Source: Bdellovibrio sp. 28-41-41
GTDB lineage: Bacteria > Bdellovibrionota > Bdellovibrionia > Bdellovibrionales > Bdellovibrionaceae
NCBI GenBank assembly: GCA_002256935.1
Contig: NCGL01000058.1
Coordinates: 1-39,348 of the forward strand
DNA: 39,348 bases
Direction: 5' to 3'
The notes under the pieces are model-generated. The model was not told the origin of the DNA and made no database searches. It saw nothing but the letters and a program-made list of their open reading frames with translations. Shown here piece after piece: positions 16,587-24,342 of this stretch (positions are counted from its first letter, which is position 1; the number at the start of each line of letters is the position of its first letter). The position numbers and the translations under genes are program-made.

Positions 16587-17201
16587 ATGTCAGAGTTTTC
16601 GTATTTTCAAACAAGGGGATGGATCGAAGTAGTGGTCGGTTCCATGTATAGCGGAAAAACAGAAGAGCTTATTCGTCGTGTACGTCGAGCCGAATTCGCT
16701 AAACTTAAAGTTCAAGTTTTTAAACCCGTGATCGACAATCGTTACCGCGTAAAAGAAGTTACTTCTCATAATCAAAACACGGTCGATGCTACACCATTAA
16801 ATAACATCGAAGAAATTTGGAATCATCTAAATCCAAAAACGCGCGTCGTGGGAATTGATGAGGGTCAGTTCTTTAGCGCCGAAATCGTGAACATCGTGCA
16901 AGATATGGCCGATCGTGGTTTGCGAGTGATCATCGCGGGACTAGACACAGACTGGATGGGTAAACCGTTTGAACCAATGCCCACATTGATGGCCATTGCC
17001 GAGAACGTCACAAAACAACACGCGGTTTGCATGCGCTGTGGAGCTCCGGCCAGTCGCACTCAAAAAATCGCTGGTGGAAAATCACAAATTGAAGTCGGGG
17101 CGACTGAATCCTATGAAGCTCGCTGCCGTGAGCATTTTGTTCCACGAGTGGATTCGCGCCCAGAAGCCACGCTTGAGCCAACCAAAGAAGCCACCCCTTA
17201 A
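16587..17201 (+). CDS. tdk: Thymidine kinase (type II)
   Basis: Phosphorylates thymidine to dTMP with ATP, as part of nucleoside salvage. At 204 residues it has family length. The P-loop is GSMYSGKT with the family's SGKT ending. DEGQFF holds the catalytic Glu, and the lasso region follows. Zinc ligands are seen in [13 protein letters not shown] and in [18 protein letters not shown] precedes the ATG. Salvage fits an organism that takes up nucleosides from prey. It ends 2 nt before the stop of the convergent pilin operon; a short hairpin (CCCTTA-ATCC-TAAGGG, 17195-17210) covers both stops. Confidence 0.96.
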   Translation: MSEFSYFQTRGWIEVVVGSMYSGKTEELIRRVRRAEFAKLKVQVFKPVIDNRYRVKEVTSHNQNTVDATPLNNIEEIWNHLNPKTRVVGIDEGQFFSAEIVNIVQDMADRGLRVIIAGLDTDWMGKPFEPMPTLMAIAENVTKQHAVCMRCGAPASRTQKIAGGKSQIEVGATESYEARCREHFVPRVDSRPEATLEPTKEATP

Positions 17202-17203
17202 TC

Positions 17204-18070
17204 CTAAGGGTTGCACCAATCGCAAACTGAATAAATTTGATTATCTAGGGTGTTGTAATAGACATCCGTTTTTTTATACGGAGCCACGCAAACAGGATTT
17301 GCTTTGTATGCTTGGTTATCAGTGCGGCAATAGAAGTCTGGATTGCAGCGATGATTCGCTGTTGAAAACAAACCATCATATGAATAGCCACGCGATTCAC
17401 AGGCCTCGGCTTCCGAGGTTTCCCCGTGGCAGGCCATGATTTTTCCGGCCGCTGTTGTTTTAATAAATACTCGAATTTTATTTTTTTGATTTTCTGGGTT
17501 CCACAAAAAATTCATAGAATTGGCACTGTTGTGAATGAGTTTTATTTCAGCGATATATTTATTTAAAGAGGCATACTCTGGATCGACGACCCAGGGAGTG
17601 GGCCAGGCCGCAGACGTTGCCAGGCGAACTGGCAGGAATGGATTAGCGCCTTCAGGAGCGCGGCTTACAAGAACTCCATTTTTTATACTGCTCGGAACAC
17701 CTAAAATTTTAAGTTCAACTCTAGTAATCGTAATTTTATTATCAAAGACGTATCCACCAGTGATCGTTCCACTAGAACCACCTGCCAAAATGTAGTTAAG
17801 AGTCACATTTGAAATACTATTGATAGCTGTGTTTACAGTATTTTGTCCTTGTCCCAAAATCGTTGGGCAAATTGTGGGATCGCTGGCGGCTTGTCGTAGT
17901 GATTTAACTAAAATACGCATGCTTAATTCTGATGTGCTTTGCGATTTTAATCTGTTTCCAGTTTGCAATACGTCGATAATACTTAACGAAAGCATAGCGA
18001 AAATTACCGACATCGTAAGGGCCATCGCGAGCGCAGATCCACGATTATTAGTTACAGCGAATGCAGACAT
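17204..18070 (-). CDS. PilX-like / pilus-assembly minor component with Cys-rich tail
   Basis: A 288-residue membrane-anchored protein. The N-terminus NNRGSALAMALTMSVIFAM resembles the PilX group: a hydrophobic helix after RGSA, without the Glu5 of classical pilins. A long extracytoplasmic region follows. The tail holds at least eight Cys residues and ends SVCDWCNP, a CxxC near the terminus. The same type of ending (SCMRCY) occurs in the first gene of the operon. It is last in a three-gene minus-strand pilin operon. It probably belongs to a type IV pilus or type II-like tip complex. Note the possible overlap with the frameshifted tail of the gene upstream. Confidence 0.65.
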   Translation of the reverse strand: MSAFAVTNNRGSALAMALTMSVIFAMLSLSIIDVLQTGNRLKSQSTSELSMRILVKSLRQAASDPTICPTILGQGQNTVNTAINSISNVTLNYILAGGSSGTITGGYVFDNKITITRVELKILGVPSSIKNGVLVSRAPEGANPFLPVRLATSAAWPTPWVVDPEYASLNKYIAEIKLIHNSANSMNFLWNPENQKNKIRVFIKTTAAGKIMACHGETSEAEACESRGYSYDGLFSTANHRCNPDFYCRTDNQAYKANPVCVAPYKKTDVYYNTLDNQIYSVCDWCNP

Positions 18071-18108
18071 AATAATCTATCCAATCAAAAATAGGGGCGC
18101 TGCATTTT

Positions 18109-18678
18109 TTACCGCAACTGTAAGTGCGAAATGAGCTCGCCAGTGAGTTCAGACAAGCAATAACGGATAACATCGCCGCCATCGACAAGAACGGGAAGTT
18201 CCAGTGTGCGTCGTAGTTGAGCGCGATCACTATTGTTAGGGACAGTGACTTCCGTCTCGATTTCAATTTGCGCGATTTTTTTTGTTAAGCTTTGTGCGTT
18301 GTAATTGTAGTTCGTTGCCGGTGAACCTGGCTTTAAACCCATTGTCAGTTTTTCGATGCGTAAATTATTATTTATAACCAGCCCGACTTTGATTGGAGTA
18401 GACGAAAAAATACCAAAGCCTTGGTAGCCGTTTAACTCTAAGTCCGTTTGCGCGACCGGAAGAGTTTTTGTAACCAGAGATGAATTGCAGGCGGCTTGTG
18501 TGTAGATCCAATCAGAGATTGAAGAGACCACTTCGAGTCCTTCTGTTCCTGCCTTTTGCGCCACCGTGTTGGATTTAGCAATCATAGAAATATAGCCGAT
18601 ACCAATGGCAACCATGGCAGCGATACTGATCGCAACTAATGTTTCAATAAGTGTCATACCTCTATTATTCAATAGCAC
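18109..18678 (-). CDS. Type IV pilin-like minor pilin (probable 3' frameshift)
   Basis: A 189-residue prepilin as read, with GTG start at 18678 overlapping the upstream gene by 10 nt. The class III leader ends RG before MTLIETLVAISIAAM, with Gly-1 and Glu5 as needed for PilD cleavage and assembly. As read, it ends CLSELTGELISHLQLR. In the frame one base later, the sequence continues past this stop as TYSCGKKCSAPIFDW, IDYYVCIRCN to 18048, which matches the Cys-rich, CxxC-ended tails of both sister proteins. The original gene very likely ended at 18048, overlapping the next start by 23 nt, so this copy carries a frameshift between about 18125 and 18165 or a sequencing error. Confidence 0.8.
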   Translation of the reverse strand: MLLNNRGMTLIETLVAISIAAMVAIGIGYISMIAKSNTVAQKAGTEGLEVVSSISDWIYTQAACNSSLVTKTLPVAQTDLELNGYQGFGIFSSTPIKVGLVINNNLRIEKLTMGLKPGSPATNYNYNAQSLTKKIAQIEIETEVTVPNNSDRAQLRRTLELPVLVDGGDVIRYCLSELTGELISHLQLR

Positions 18679-19625
18679 CTCATGCAGCTGTAATATTCTT
18701 CAGTGTAGCCATCTTGGATATCGGCCTCAGAAACTTTGGTTGGTACTATGCCCGCAGGACATGACTGCGCACCAGTGATAGGATTAATCGCTTTGGACGC
18801 ATCACCTTGTAATATAAATTTATCACAAGGAGCAGTGCCTATTGCACCTATGCAAGAATACTGAATGAAGTAGCCCGAGTTTTCGCAAAAACTGACCGGA
18901 GCGCATGTTCCTTCGGATTCATCAAACGATCCGCCTTGAATGCGGCATGATTCCCGTAATGATATTTCAGGGATGCAGCCAAACACTTGGTTGCCGACAG
19001 TTTCAACTAAGGTTTCGAAAAAGACTTCTCGAGTAGGCCGAAACGTTAACGTTCCATCTGAGCCAGCGGCTTGTGCATCTATTTTTAATCGAATTTGCAG
19101 TGCCCGGCGAGTTGTCTGACTGGCATCCAATTTCAAGAATTTATCACCTTGTGAAACCGACGTTAATTTGCGAAGCCGAGCTTGCAATCCGTCGGCAGCG
19201 GCAATACGCAAGTCGCGTGAAAGCTGTACACCATTTTGTAAACTGTTTGAGCCGGAAACGTTGAATGTTCCTGGGCCCGAGTATTTCCATGCTGATCCAT
19301 CCGTATTTACTGGAATTGAAATATTAACACCATTCCATGCACCTGCAGCGGCTTCATCGGGAAGGTTGAGTCCGTAAAAGGTTCGCGTGCAAGAACTTGC
19401 GGGGTTATAGTTGGCATCAAACCCGGCAATGTTAAACGTCTTCGGGCTTCGCAGCCAAGTGCTGATCGAGGAAACGTAATCAGAGGATCCGACTTCAGCT
19501 TCGGTTAGTCTGCGTATGTTAGCAAAGCCAGTGAGCATTGATGAGGAAATGAGCGTAATGAATGACACTAACCCGATAGCAATAATTATTTCGACTAGAG
19601 TAAAACCATTCTCATTTTGCTTCAT
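18669..19625 (-). CDS. Type IV pilin-like minor pilin (PilW/PulG-like) with Cys-rich tail
   Basis: A 318-residue prepilin and first gene of the operon. The leader ends NG before FTLVEIIIAIGLVSF, with Gly-1, Phe+1 and Glu5, followed by the usual hydrophobic helix. The long globular part contains Cys residues at SCTRTFYG and FGCIPEI, then a tail with ten or more Cys ending YYSCMRCY. Such tails suggest disulfide-bonded tip pilins. Co-transcribed with the next two genes (10-nt overlap, then a short gap). The partner complex is not encoded here. Confidence 0.8.
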   Translation of the reverse strand: MKQNENGFTLVEIIIAIGLVSFITLISSSMLTGFANIRRLTEAEVGSSDYVSSISTWLRSPKTFNIAGFDANYNPASSCTRTFYGLNLPDEAAAGAWNGVNISIPVNTDGSAWKYSGPGTFNVSGSNSLQNGVQLSRDLRIAAADGLQARLRKLTSVSQGDKFLKLDASQTTRRALQIRLKIDAQAAGSDGTLTFRPTREVFFETLVETVGNQVFGCIPEISLRESCRIQGGSFDESEGTCAPVSFCENSGYFIQYSCIGAIGTAPCDKFILQGDASKAINPITGAQSCPAGIVPTKVSEADIQDGYTEEYYSCMRCY

Positions 19626-19639
19626 ATCAGAGTTCTAGT

Positions 19640-19667
19640 TTGACATAGAAAATTGCTTTTGTATAGT
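19640..19667 (+). promoter_or_regulatory. Strong sigma-70 promoter giving a nearly leaderless mRNA
   Basis: TTGACA (19640-19645), a 16-nt spacer, and TATAGT (19662-19667) match the consensus in 11 of 12 positions. Transcription would start near 19674, only about 5 nt before the ATG at 19679, so the mRNA would have almost no leader and no Shine-Dalgarno sequence. It also rules out the TTG at 19667 as the start. Confidence 0.6.
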
Positions 19668-19678
19668 TGATAGATATT

Positions 19679-20419
19679 ATGAATGACCGAAAGAATTATT
19701 ATCTTTTTGCGGGTTTAATTGTTGTCGCAATTGCAGTCTTCTTTTCCCGTAAGAAACCGTCTCAATATGAAAACTCTCGAGGTTCAGCGCCGGCGATTCC
19801 TCAGCCGTCGTTGGGTAAAGCGAATGACTTGAATGACGTGAGTGCGCCAAAGCCGGTGGATTCGCCTCAGAAGGTCGCGCAAATTCAGGCCATTCAGCAA
19901 AAAGTGGAGTCTAATGAGCGTTTAAAAAAGGAAATGCTAGATAAGAATATATCTGTAAGGAAAAACTTCGGCGATGAAACGTTCCTTCAATATACGGCGA
20001 GCCCGAAATATATTTTTTTACCAAAAGATTTAGATGACGGAATGGCCGGGATTGTTGGTAGAGGCGGCAATCCAAAAGAATTTGTAGCTATTATTGCTCG
20101 CCAAGGCGAAACATCTGAAAAGGATATCAAAGATTTTTTGCCAGAACTGGCGAGGCAGTTCCCTGAAGTATCGCCTGAAATGGTCGCATCTCAGTTGACT
20201 CGTGCTCCGATGCCGACAGAAAAAGAATCGGGATTGAAAGAGGGTATGTGGATGGTTTTACATACAAAAGAATTACAGCTCTATATTTTTCGGGCTAATC
20301 GTAGTGATGGCAAAGGCAGTTATATGATCGTTAGCCAAGGCAACACAACAACTAATCCTGCAATGATTCAAGATTTACAGGATACGATCAGGTCTTTAAA
20401 AGCTGTTCCAGCTAAATGA
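19679..20419 (+). CDS. Membrane-anchored protein of unknown function
   Basis: A 246-residue protein with one N-terminal membrane helix (YYLFAGLIVVAIAVFF) followed by RKK, then a Pro- and charge-rich linker (about 25-85) and a compact domain (about 85-246). The anchor suggests the domain sits in the periplasm, but the positive charges after the helix leave the topology open. Recognisable stretches are FVAIIARQGETSEKDIKDFL and MWMVLHTKELQLYIFRANRS, which match no family I know. The ATG at 19679 is chosen because an in-frame TTG at 19667 lies in the -10 box. It overlaps the next gene by 4 nt (ATGA), so it is the first gene of an operon with the spermidine-synthase-like pair. Confidence 0.7.
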   Translation: MNDRKNYYLFAGLIVVAIAVFFSRKKPSQYENSRGSAPAIPQPSLGKANDLNDVSAPKPVDSPQKVAQIQAIQQKVESNERLKKEMLDKNISVRKNFGDETFLQYTASPKYIFLPKDLDDGMAGIVGRGGNPKEFVAIIARQGETSEKDIKDFLPELARQFPEVSPEMVASQLTRAPMPTEKESGLKEGMWMVLHTKELQLYIFRANRSDGKGSYMIVSQGNTTTNPAMIQDLQDTIRSLKAVPAK

Positions 20420-20973
20420 AAAAAAGGCGATTTTTACTTTCATTTTTATTCTCTTTTAACGGGATGATGTATGAACTTATGCTATCGCAAAACTTAAGTG
20501 CTGCATTGGGCGGAACTCTTTTAAGATATTTTATTACGATCGGTCTGTTTACATTGTGCTTGGGCTCGTCGGCATTAGCGTTTGATTACTTTCCTGAAAA
20601 ATTTAAATCGGTTTCTTATTTATATAGAATTAATTTATTTTTTGTTGTCGGTCTTTTGTTTTTGCCAATTTATTTTTTTTCCGCAGAACTGATGCTTGGA
20701 AAAAATATACTATCTTATACGGTTTTTCAGTATGTTTATCATGCTCCACTCGTTGTTATCGCGCTGGTCACCGGTTTTGAAATTCCATATCTTTTTCATG
20801 GACAGCCAGACGATCGCAAATCACAAATTTTGGCGTTCGACTACGTCGGCATGTTTTTAGCCTGCTTGGCGTTTCCATTATTGTTTATCGAGAATTTAGG
20901 ATTGTTCGGCTCTTTTGTATTCATACTGGCTTTGCAAGGCGTGACCGTTTGGCTTCTTAAGGCGTTAGTATGA
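20416..20973 (+). CDS. Integral membrane protein, spermidine-synthase-type membrane domain half
   Basis: A 185-residue protein with about five membrane helices and no soluble domain. The opening FLFSFNGMMYELMLSQNLSA resembles the first helix of the membrane domain in fused spermidine-synthase proteins (compare SLSYQFLMVKMIVPF in the next gene). VTGFEIPYLF matches LTGLETPYLF of the next gene closely, and DYVGMFLACLAFPLLF matches NYLGAVVSAFVTSFVF. It is thus a paralogue of the membrane half of its neighbour, without the catalytic half. It is coupled by 4-nt overlaps on both sides (20416-20419 and 20970-20973). The two proteins probably form one membrane complex. Confidence 0.7.
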   Translation: MKKRRFLLSFLFSFNGMMYELMLSQNLSAALGGTLLRYFITIGLFTLCLGSSALAFDYFPEKFKSVSYLYRINLFFVVGLLFLPIYFFSAELMLGKNILSYTVFQYVYHAPLVVIALVTGFEIPYLFHGQPDDRKSQILAFDYVGMFLACLAFPLLFIENLGLFGSFVFILALQGVTVWLLKALV

Positions 20974-22565
20974 AAATATACTTTGGTGTGGTTGCCTTAT
21001 TGATGTCGTTTTGTAGTCTTAGCTATCAGTTCTTGATGGTGAAGATGATAGTGCCCTTTGTGCAAAACGAAGTGCTTTGCCAATCAGTGACATTGGGGTT
21101 TTTCTTGTTGGCGATGGGAATAGGGAGTTACCTCGCTCCAAAGCTCTATACTGCCGGAGGATTATTGGGTCGACTTGTTCGAGTTGAATTCAGTATTAGC
21201 CTAGTTGCTTTCTTCATGAGTTTCCTGATTTATGCACTTCAATTAACTATTCAGCTTTATGTAGATGAACACGTGGGCATTGGGCCGCTAACAAAAACTC
21301 TTTTCTTTCAGTTTTTCACTGTCTTGTTAGGTTTTCTAACGGGCTTGGAAACTCCGTATTTGTTTTACCTAGCAAAAAATAGAAATAGTAAAGTCAGTTT
21401 TAATTTTTTACTCGCGTTCAATTATTTGGGCGCCGTTGTCAGTGCCTTTGTTACGAGCTTTGTCTTTAGTCGGTTTTTTTCACCCTCGATGTCGTTGATC
21501 TTCGTGGCGCTTGTAAATACTCTGGTGGGCGTGTTGATGGCGTTTACTGAACTTCAGAAGTGGCGGCATCGAATTTTATCCGTGATTTCGTTTTCTGTTT
21601 TGCTCCCTTTGGCTTTTATAGCGACACAGAACAACCGCGCGCTTGAACAAATGTTTTTGAAAGCGTTCTATTATGACTTTAAATTAGAGTCCTTATCATT
21701 GTTTGATTTTAGCCAGCACTTAAAATTTTCTAGGGACTTACAAGATGTCCAACGTATCTATACTCCGTATCAGATTATAGATATCCTGCCGGCGCAAACT
21801 CGATTTGCTGACTATCTCAATAGTGAATGGTCGTTGTTTTTAGATCATCAACCGCAGTTCTCGGTAGATTCTTCGTCGCTGTATCACGAGACCATGGTGT
21901 TCGGCGCTTTGAATCTGAATAAAACAAAACCCGCTAAAATTCTAATTTTAGGTGGTGGAGATGGTTTAGTCGCGCACGAACTGCTTAAGTTCAGTTTTGT
22001 GAAATCCATCGATTTGGTAGAGTTAGATGAGGTGATGTTAAATCTAGCGAATTCTGATCCTAGGTTTTTAGAGCTCAACCACTATTCATTGTCGGATACG
22101 AGAGTCTCTGTGATTGTTGACGACGCTTATAAATATATTAAGCTTTCTCAGGGGAAATACGATGCTATTTTTATTGATTTTCCGTTTCCAGTCAACTTTG
22201 AACTTAGTCGCCTCTACAGTATTGAGTTCTATCGACTTGTAGAACGGATATTGACGGATGATGGATTTATTATTTTGGATTTACCCCTTAAATACCGGGC
22301 GGAAGAATCAGACTCACCTCAAGTGGCAATATCTAGAACAGTCTATCAATCTGGATTTCACAACATGCTTATGTTTGGACCACTCAATCCCTTTCTGTTT
22401 GCGAATAAAAAAGATGGTCGTTTGGAATTTGAATATAGTGAAATTAAGGATCGCGTGTCGGCGCGAACGATAATGAATTTTATTCCCGTTAACGAATTTG
22501 ATATAGAGCAGATTAAAGCCGGCGGTCCTATCAACAGCATTTATAAACCAATGGTGTTTCGATGA
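20970..22565 (+). CDS. Membrane-fused spermidine-synthase-like protein
   Basis: A 531-residue protein: about six to seven N-terminal helices (to about residue 220) and a C-terminal Rossmann domain of the polyamine aminopropyltransferase/SAM-dependent type (about 270-480). The catalytic half shows SLYHETMVF, LILGGGDGLVAHEL, the acidic VELDEV and the DDAYKYI motif, then ELSRLYSIEFYRL as in the family. The family's D-x-x-D-P motif is here Asp403-Phe-Pro-Phe406-Pro: the first Asp is kept, the second is lost. Activity as an aminopropyltransferase is therefore uncertain; it may use another nucleophile. It overlaps the genes on both sides by 4 nt. Confidence 0.8.
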   Translation: MKIYFGVVALLMSFCSLSYQFLMVKMIVPFVQNEVLCQSVTLGFFLLAMGIGSYLAPKLYTAGGLLGRLVRVEFSISLVAFFMSFLIYALQLTIQLYVDEHVGIGPLTKTLFFQFFTVLLGFLTGLETPYLFYLAKNRNSKVSFNFLLAFNYLGAVVSAFVTSFVFSRFFSPSMSLIFVALVNTLVGVLMAFTELQKWRHRILSVISFSVLLPLAFIATQNNRALEQMFLKAFYYDFKLESLSLFDFSQHLKFSRDLQDVQRIYTPYQIIDILPAQTRFADYLNSEWSLFLDHQPQFSVDSSSLYHETMVFGALNLNKTKPAKILILGGGDGLVAHELLKFSFVKSIDLVELDEVMLNLANSDPRFLELNHYSLSDTRVSVIVDDAYKYIKLSQGKYDAIFIDFPFPVNFELSRLYSIEFYRLVERILTDDGFIILDLPLKYRAEESDSPQVAISRTVYQSGFHNMLMFGPLNPFLFANKKDGRLEFEYSEIKDRVSARTIMNFIPVNEFDIEQIKAGGPINSIYKPMVFR

Positions 22566-23362
22566 AGATTTTTATTTTATTCCTTTTTACTGTTATAAAT
22601 GTGCACGCGATACCTGTGTATGAGTTTTTTAAAAAAGGCAGTACGTCGTACTATCAAATTAATTCGGCCAATATAATTGAGTTTTTTAAACGGGAATTAA
22701 AGTGGCCGTCCAATGCCCAAGCTGACTTGTTTGAATCCTGCCGAAAGAATTACACTCATTTCGGACTCAAATTGTCTGACGAAATAATGGTTACATTGTT
22801 TCAGATTAAATTCGGCCAAGGAAAATCCAGCCAAAATAAATCCAGCCAAAATAAATCCAGCCAGGATAAATCCAATGAACAAAGCTTAGAGTACTATTGC
22901 CTATTGAATGATTCGATTGTGAAACAGGTCGAAAAACTGAAGGGTAAAAAAATCAAACTTCAAAAAGGTCGGTACTATCATTTCAGATGGGACATATTGA
23001 ATTCAGGTTTGTCGGTGTACTCTGTTCAGAAAACAAAACCGCCCCCCGGTCGCCAGAAGCCTTTGCCGGCTGGATTCACGCTTTTTCCATTACATTTATT
23101 GGATCTTCAAACTGGAAAAATAATTTATTTTATGCACGTTGAAGATCGCGCCAAGGCCGCTGTTATTCACCCATTGATAGATATCAAATACCCTGTTTTG
23201 TTCAATGAGCAAAATGGTGAATATGAATTCGCGTTGATCGAAGCAAATCCTCAGTTCTTTGAGCTGAAAACGCGAGTTTTATTTAAAGCATTCAATCACG
23301 TTTTTGGAATTATACCAGATCGGATTGGTTGGCGTGATGGGCCTATTGCGGTGATGCCGTGA
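22562..23362 (+). CDS. Secreted protein of unknown function with a 5-residue repeat
   Basis: A 266-residue exported protein with signal peptide IFILFLFTVINVHA. The mature region has no family I recognise. Near residue 86 there are four tandem copies of a Q-(G/N/D)-K-S-(S/N) pentapeptide, coded by a 15-bp repeat. The C-terminal half is rich in aromatic strands (YYHFRWDIL, FTLFPLHLLDL, YEFALIEANPQFFELKTRVLF), compatible with a beta-rich periplasmic domain. The 4-nt overlaps with genes on both sides place it inside the operon that starts at 19679. Confidence 0.7.
   Translation: MKIFILFLFTVINVHAIPVYEFFKKGSTSYYQINSANIIEFFKRELKWPSNAQADLFESCRKNYTHFGLKLSDEIMVTLFQIKFGQGKSSQNKSSQNKSSQDKSNEQSLEYYCLLNDSIVKQVEKLKGKKIKLQKGRYYHFRWDILNSGLSVYSVQKTKPPPGRQKPLPAGFTLFPLHLLDLQTGKIIYFMHVEDRAKAAVIHPLIDIKYPVLFNEQNGEYEFALIEANPQFFELKTRVLFKAFNHVFGIIPDRIGWRDGPIAVMP
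22817..22876 (+). repeat. In-frame tandem repeat, four 15-bp units
   Basis: Four units of about 15 bp (22817-22831, 22832-22846, 22847-22861, 22862-22876) encode QGKSS, QNKSS, QNKSS, QDKSN. Units two and three are identical. The unit length keeps frame, so copy number can vary by slippage without loss of the protein. Confidence 0.85.
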
Positions 23363-24342
23363 ATTCAAATACGCCTTGGATCTCTCGGAATCCCGCCTTA
23401 GAGATGATTCTGTTTTACGCTTTAGGTTTTATCGCACTCTTCGTATTTTTTATTATGCCCGAATCAAAAGCGGCTATGTGGCTATTTGTATTCGCGGGGG
23501 TGCTGGATGCAGGGCATGGATATATCACTGTCTTTAGGGCATTCTACCATAGCAATCGGTCGTTTCAAAAAAAGGCGATGGCCGCGTTGGTTTTAGTATT
23601 TTTGATATCAACACTGCTATTTTATTTCCATGTTCCATACTTGTGGACATGCTTAATTTATTTTACGTTTTATCACCATCTGAAACAAAATATTGGAATT
23701 ACAAAAATATATGGGCGACTTGTTGGCTTAAAAAACACAGTAGAAGAACACTGTGCTAAAATTCTGATTGTGGCCTCTTTTATTGTCATGCATATGCGAC
23801 CTAATTTGGAATTAAATATTTTTGGAAGTGATGACTTTTTTTTCTTTCCTTTTCCGATGAGCTCAAAGCCTATGGTTTACTTTATGCTCATTCTAACGAT
23901 AATTTACCTTGGCCGAGTTGCTTATTTGGTGAAGCGAAATAAATCCCAGCTATCTTATTATTTAAGTTTAGCTGTGCCTGTTACTGTGAATGTAATTTGC
24001 TTTCTGTACGGTGAAAATGTCTTTCAAGTTGTTGGCCCGCTTTTGCTGTATCACGCCTTGATTTATATTGTGATTACCGCCGAAGTCATGAAAACAAAAA
24101 ATACCTTTAAATATGGTCCAAAAATGGTTTTTGCAATAGTCATCTTGATGGCCTTTGTTTGTGGTGTGTTTGAGACGATCATGTCAGAGCAAGTGGACGG
24201 TTTCGATCATTTAAAATATCAAGGTGTGAGTCTAGTTATTTTGGCAATGATCAATGCACCCGCAGTTTGGCATTACATAATTGATGGTTTTATTTGGAAG
24301 CGTGACGACCAAGACTTTTCACATTATATGCGAACGTTTTGA
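23359..24342 (+). CDS. Integral membrane protein with conserved His motifs (paralogue 1)
   Basis: A 327-residue protein with about eight to nine membrane helices, starting at GTG 23359 with a 4-nt overlap. It is a paralogue of the gene at 26717. Shared features in the same order are DAGHGYITVFR (His53), FYHHLKQNIGI (His106, His107, Gln110, Asn111), a His in LLYHALIYI, and WHYIIDGFIW (His305, Asp309, Trp313) at the end. The His positions lie at membrane borders, as in membrane metal enzymes or heme proteins. I do not recognise the family. The 3' end overlaps the convergent HTTM gene by 53 nt. It is the last gene of the operon that starts at 19679. Confidence 0.75.
   Translation: MNSNTPWISRNPALEMILFYALGFIALFVFFIMPESKAAMWLFVFAGVLDAGHGYITVFRAFYHSNRSFQKKAMAALVLVFLISTLLFYFHVPYLWTCLIYFTFYHHLKQNIGITKIYGRLVGLKNTVEEHCAKILIVASFIVMHMRPNLELNIFGSDDFFFFPFPMSSKPMVYFMLILTIIYLGRVAYLVKRNKSQLSYYLSLAVPVTVNVICFLYGENVFQVVGPLLLYHALIYIVITAEVMKTKNTFKYGPKMVFAIVILMAFVCGVFETIMSEQVDGFDHLKYQGVSLVILAMINAPAVWHYIIDGFIWKRDDQDFSHYMRTF

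Noticed and set aside
17195..17210. Hairpin over the tdk and pilin stops as a terminator
   Set aside because: The stem is only 6 bp and neither strand has a U-tract; it is noted in the tdk entry but not listed separately.
22817..22876. Short direct repeats as a CRISPR array
   Set aside because: The units are contiguous 15-bp copies without spacers and lie in frame inside a secreted-protein gene.
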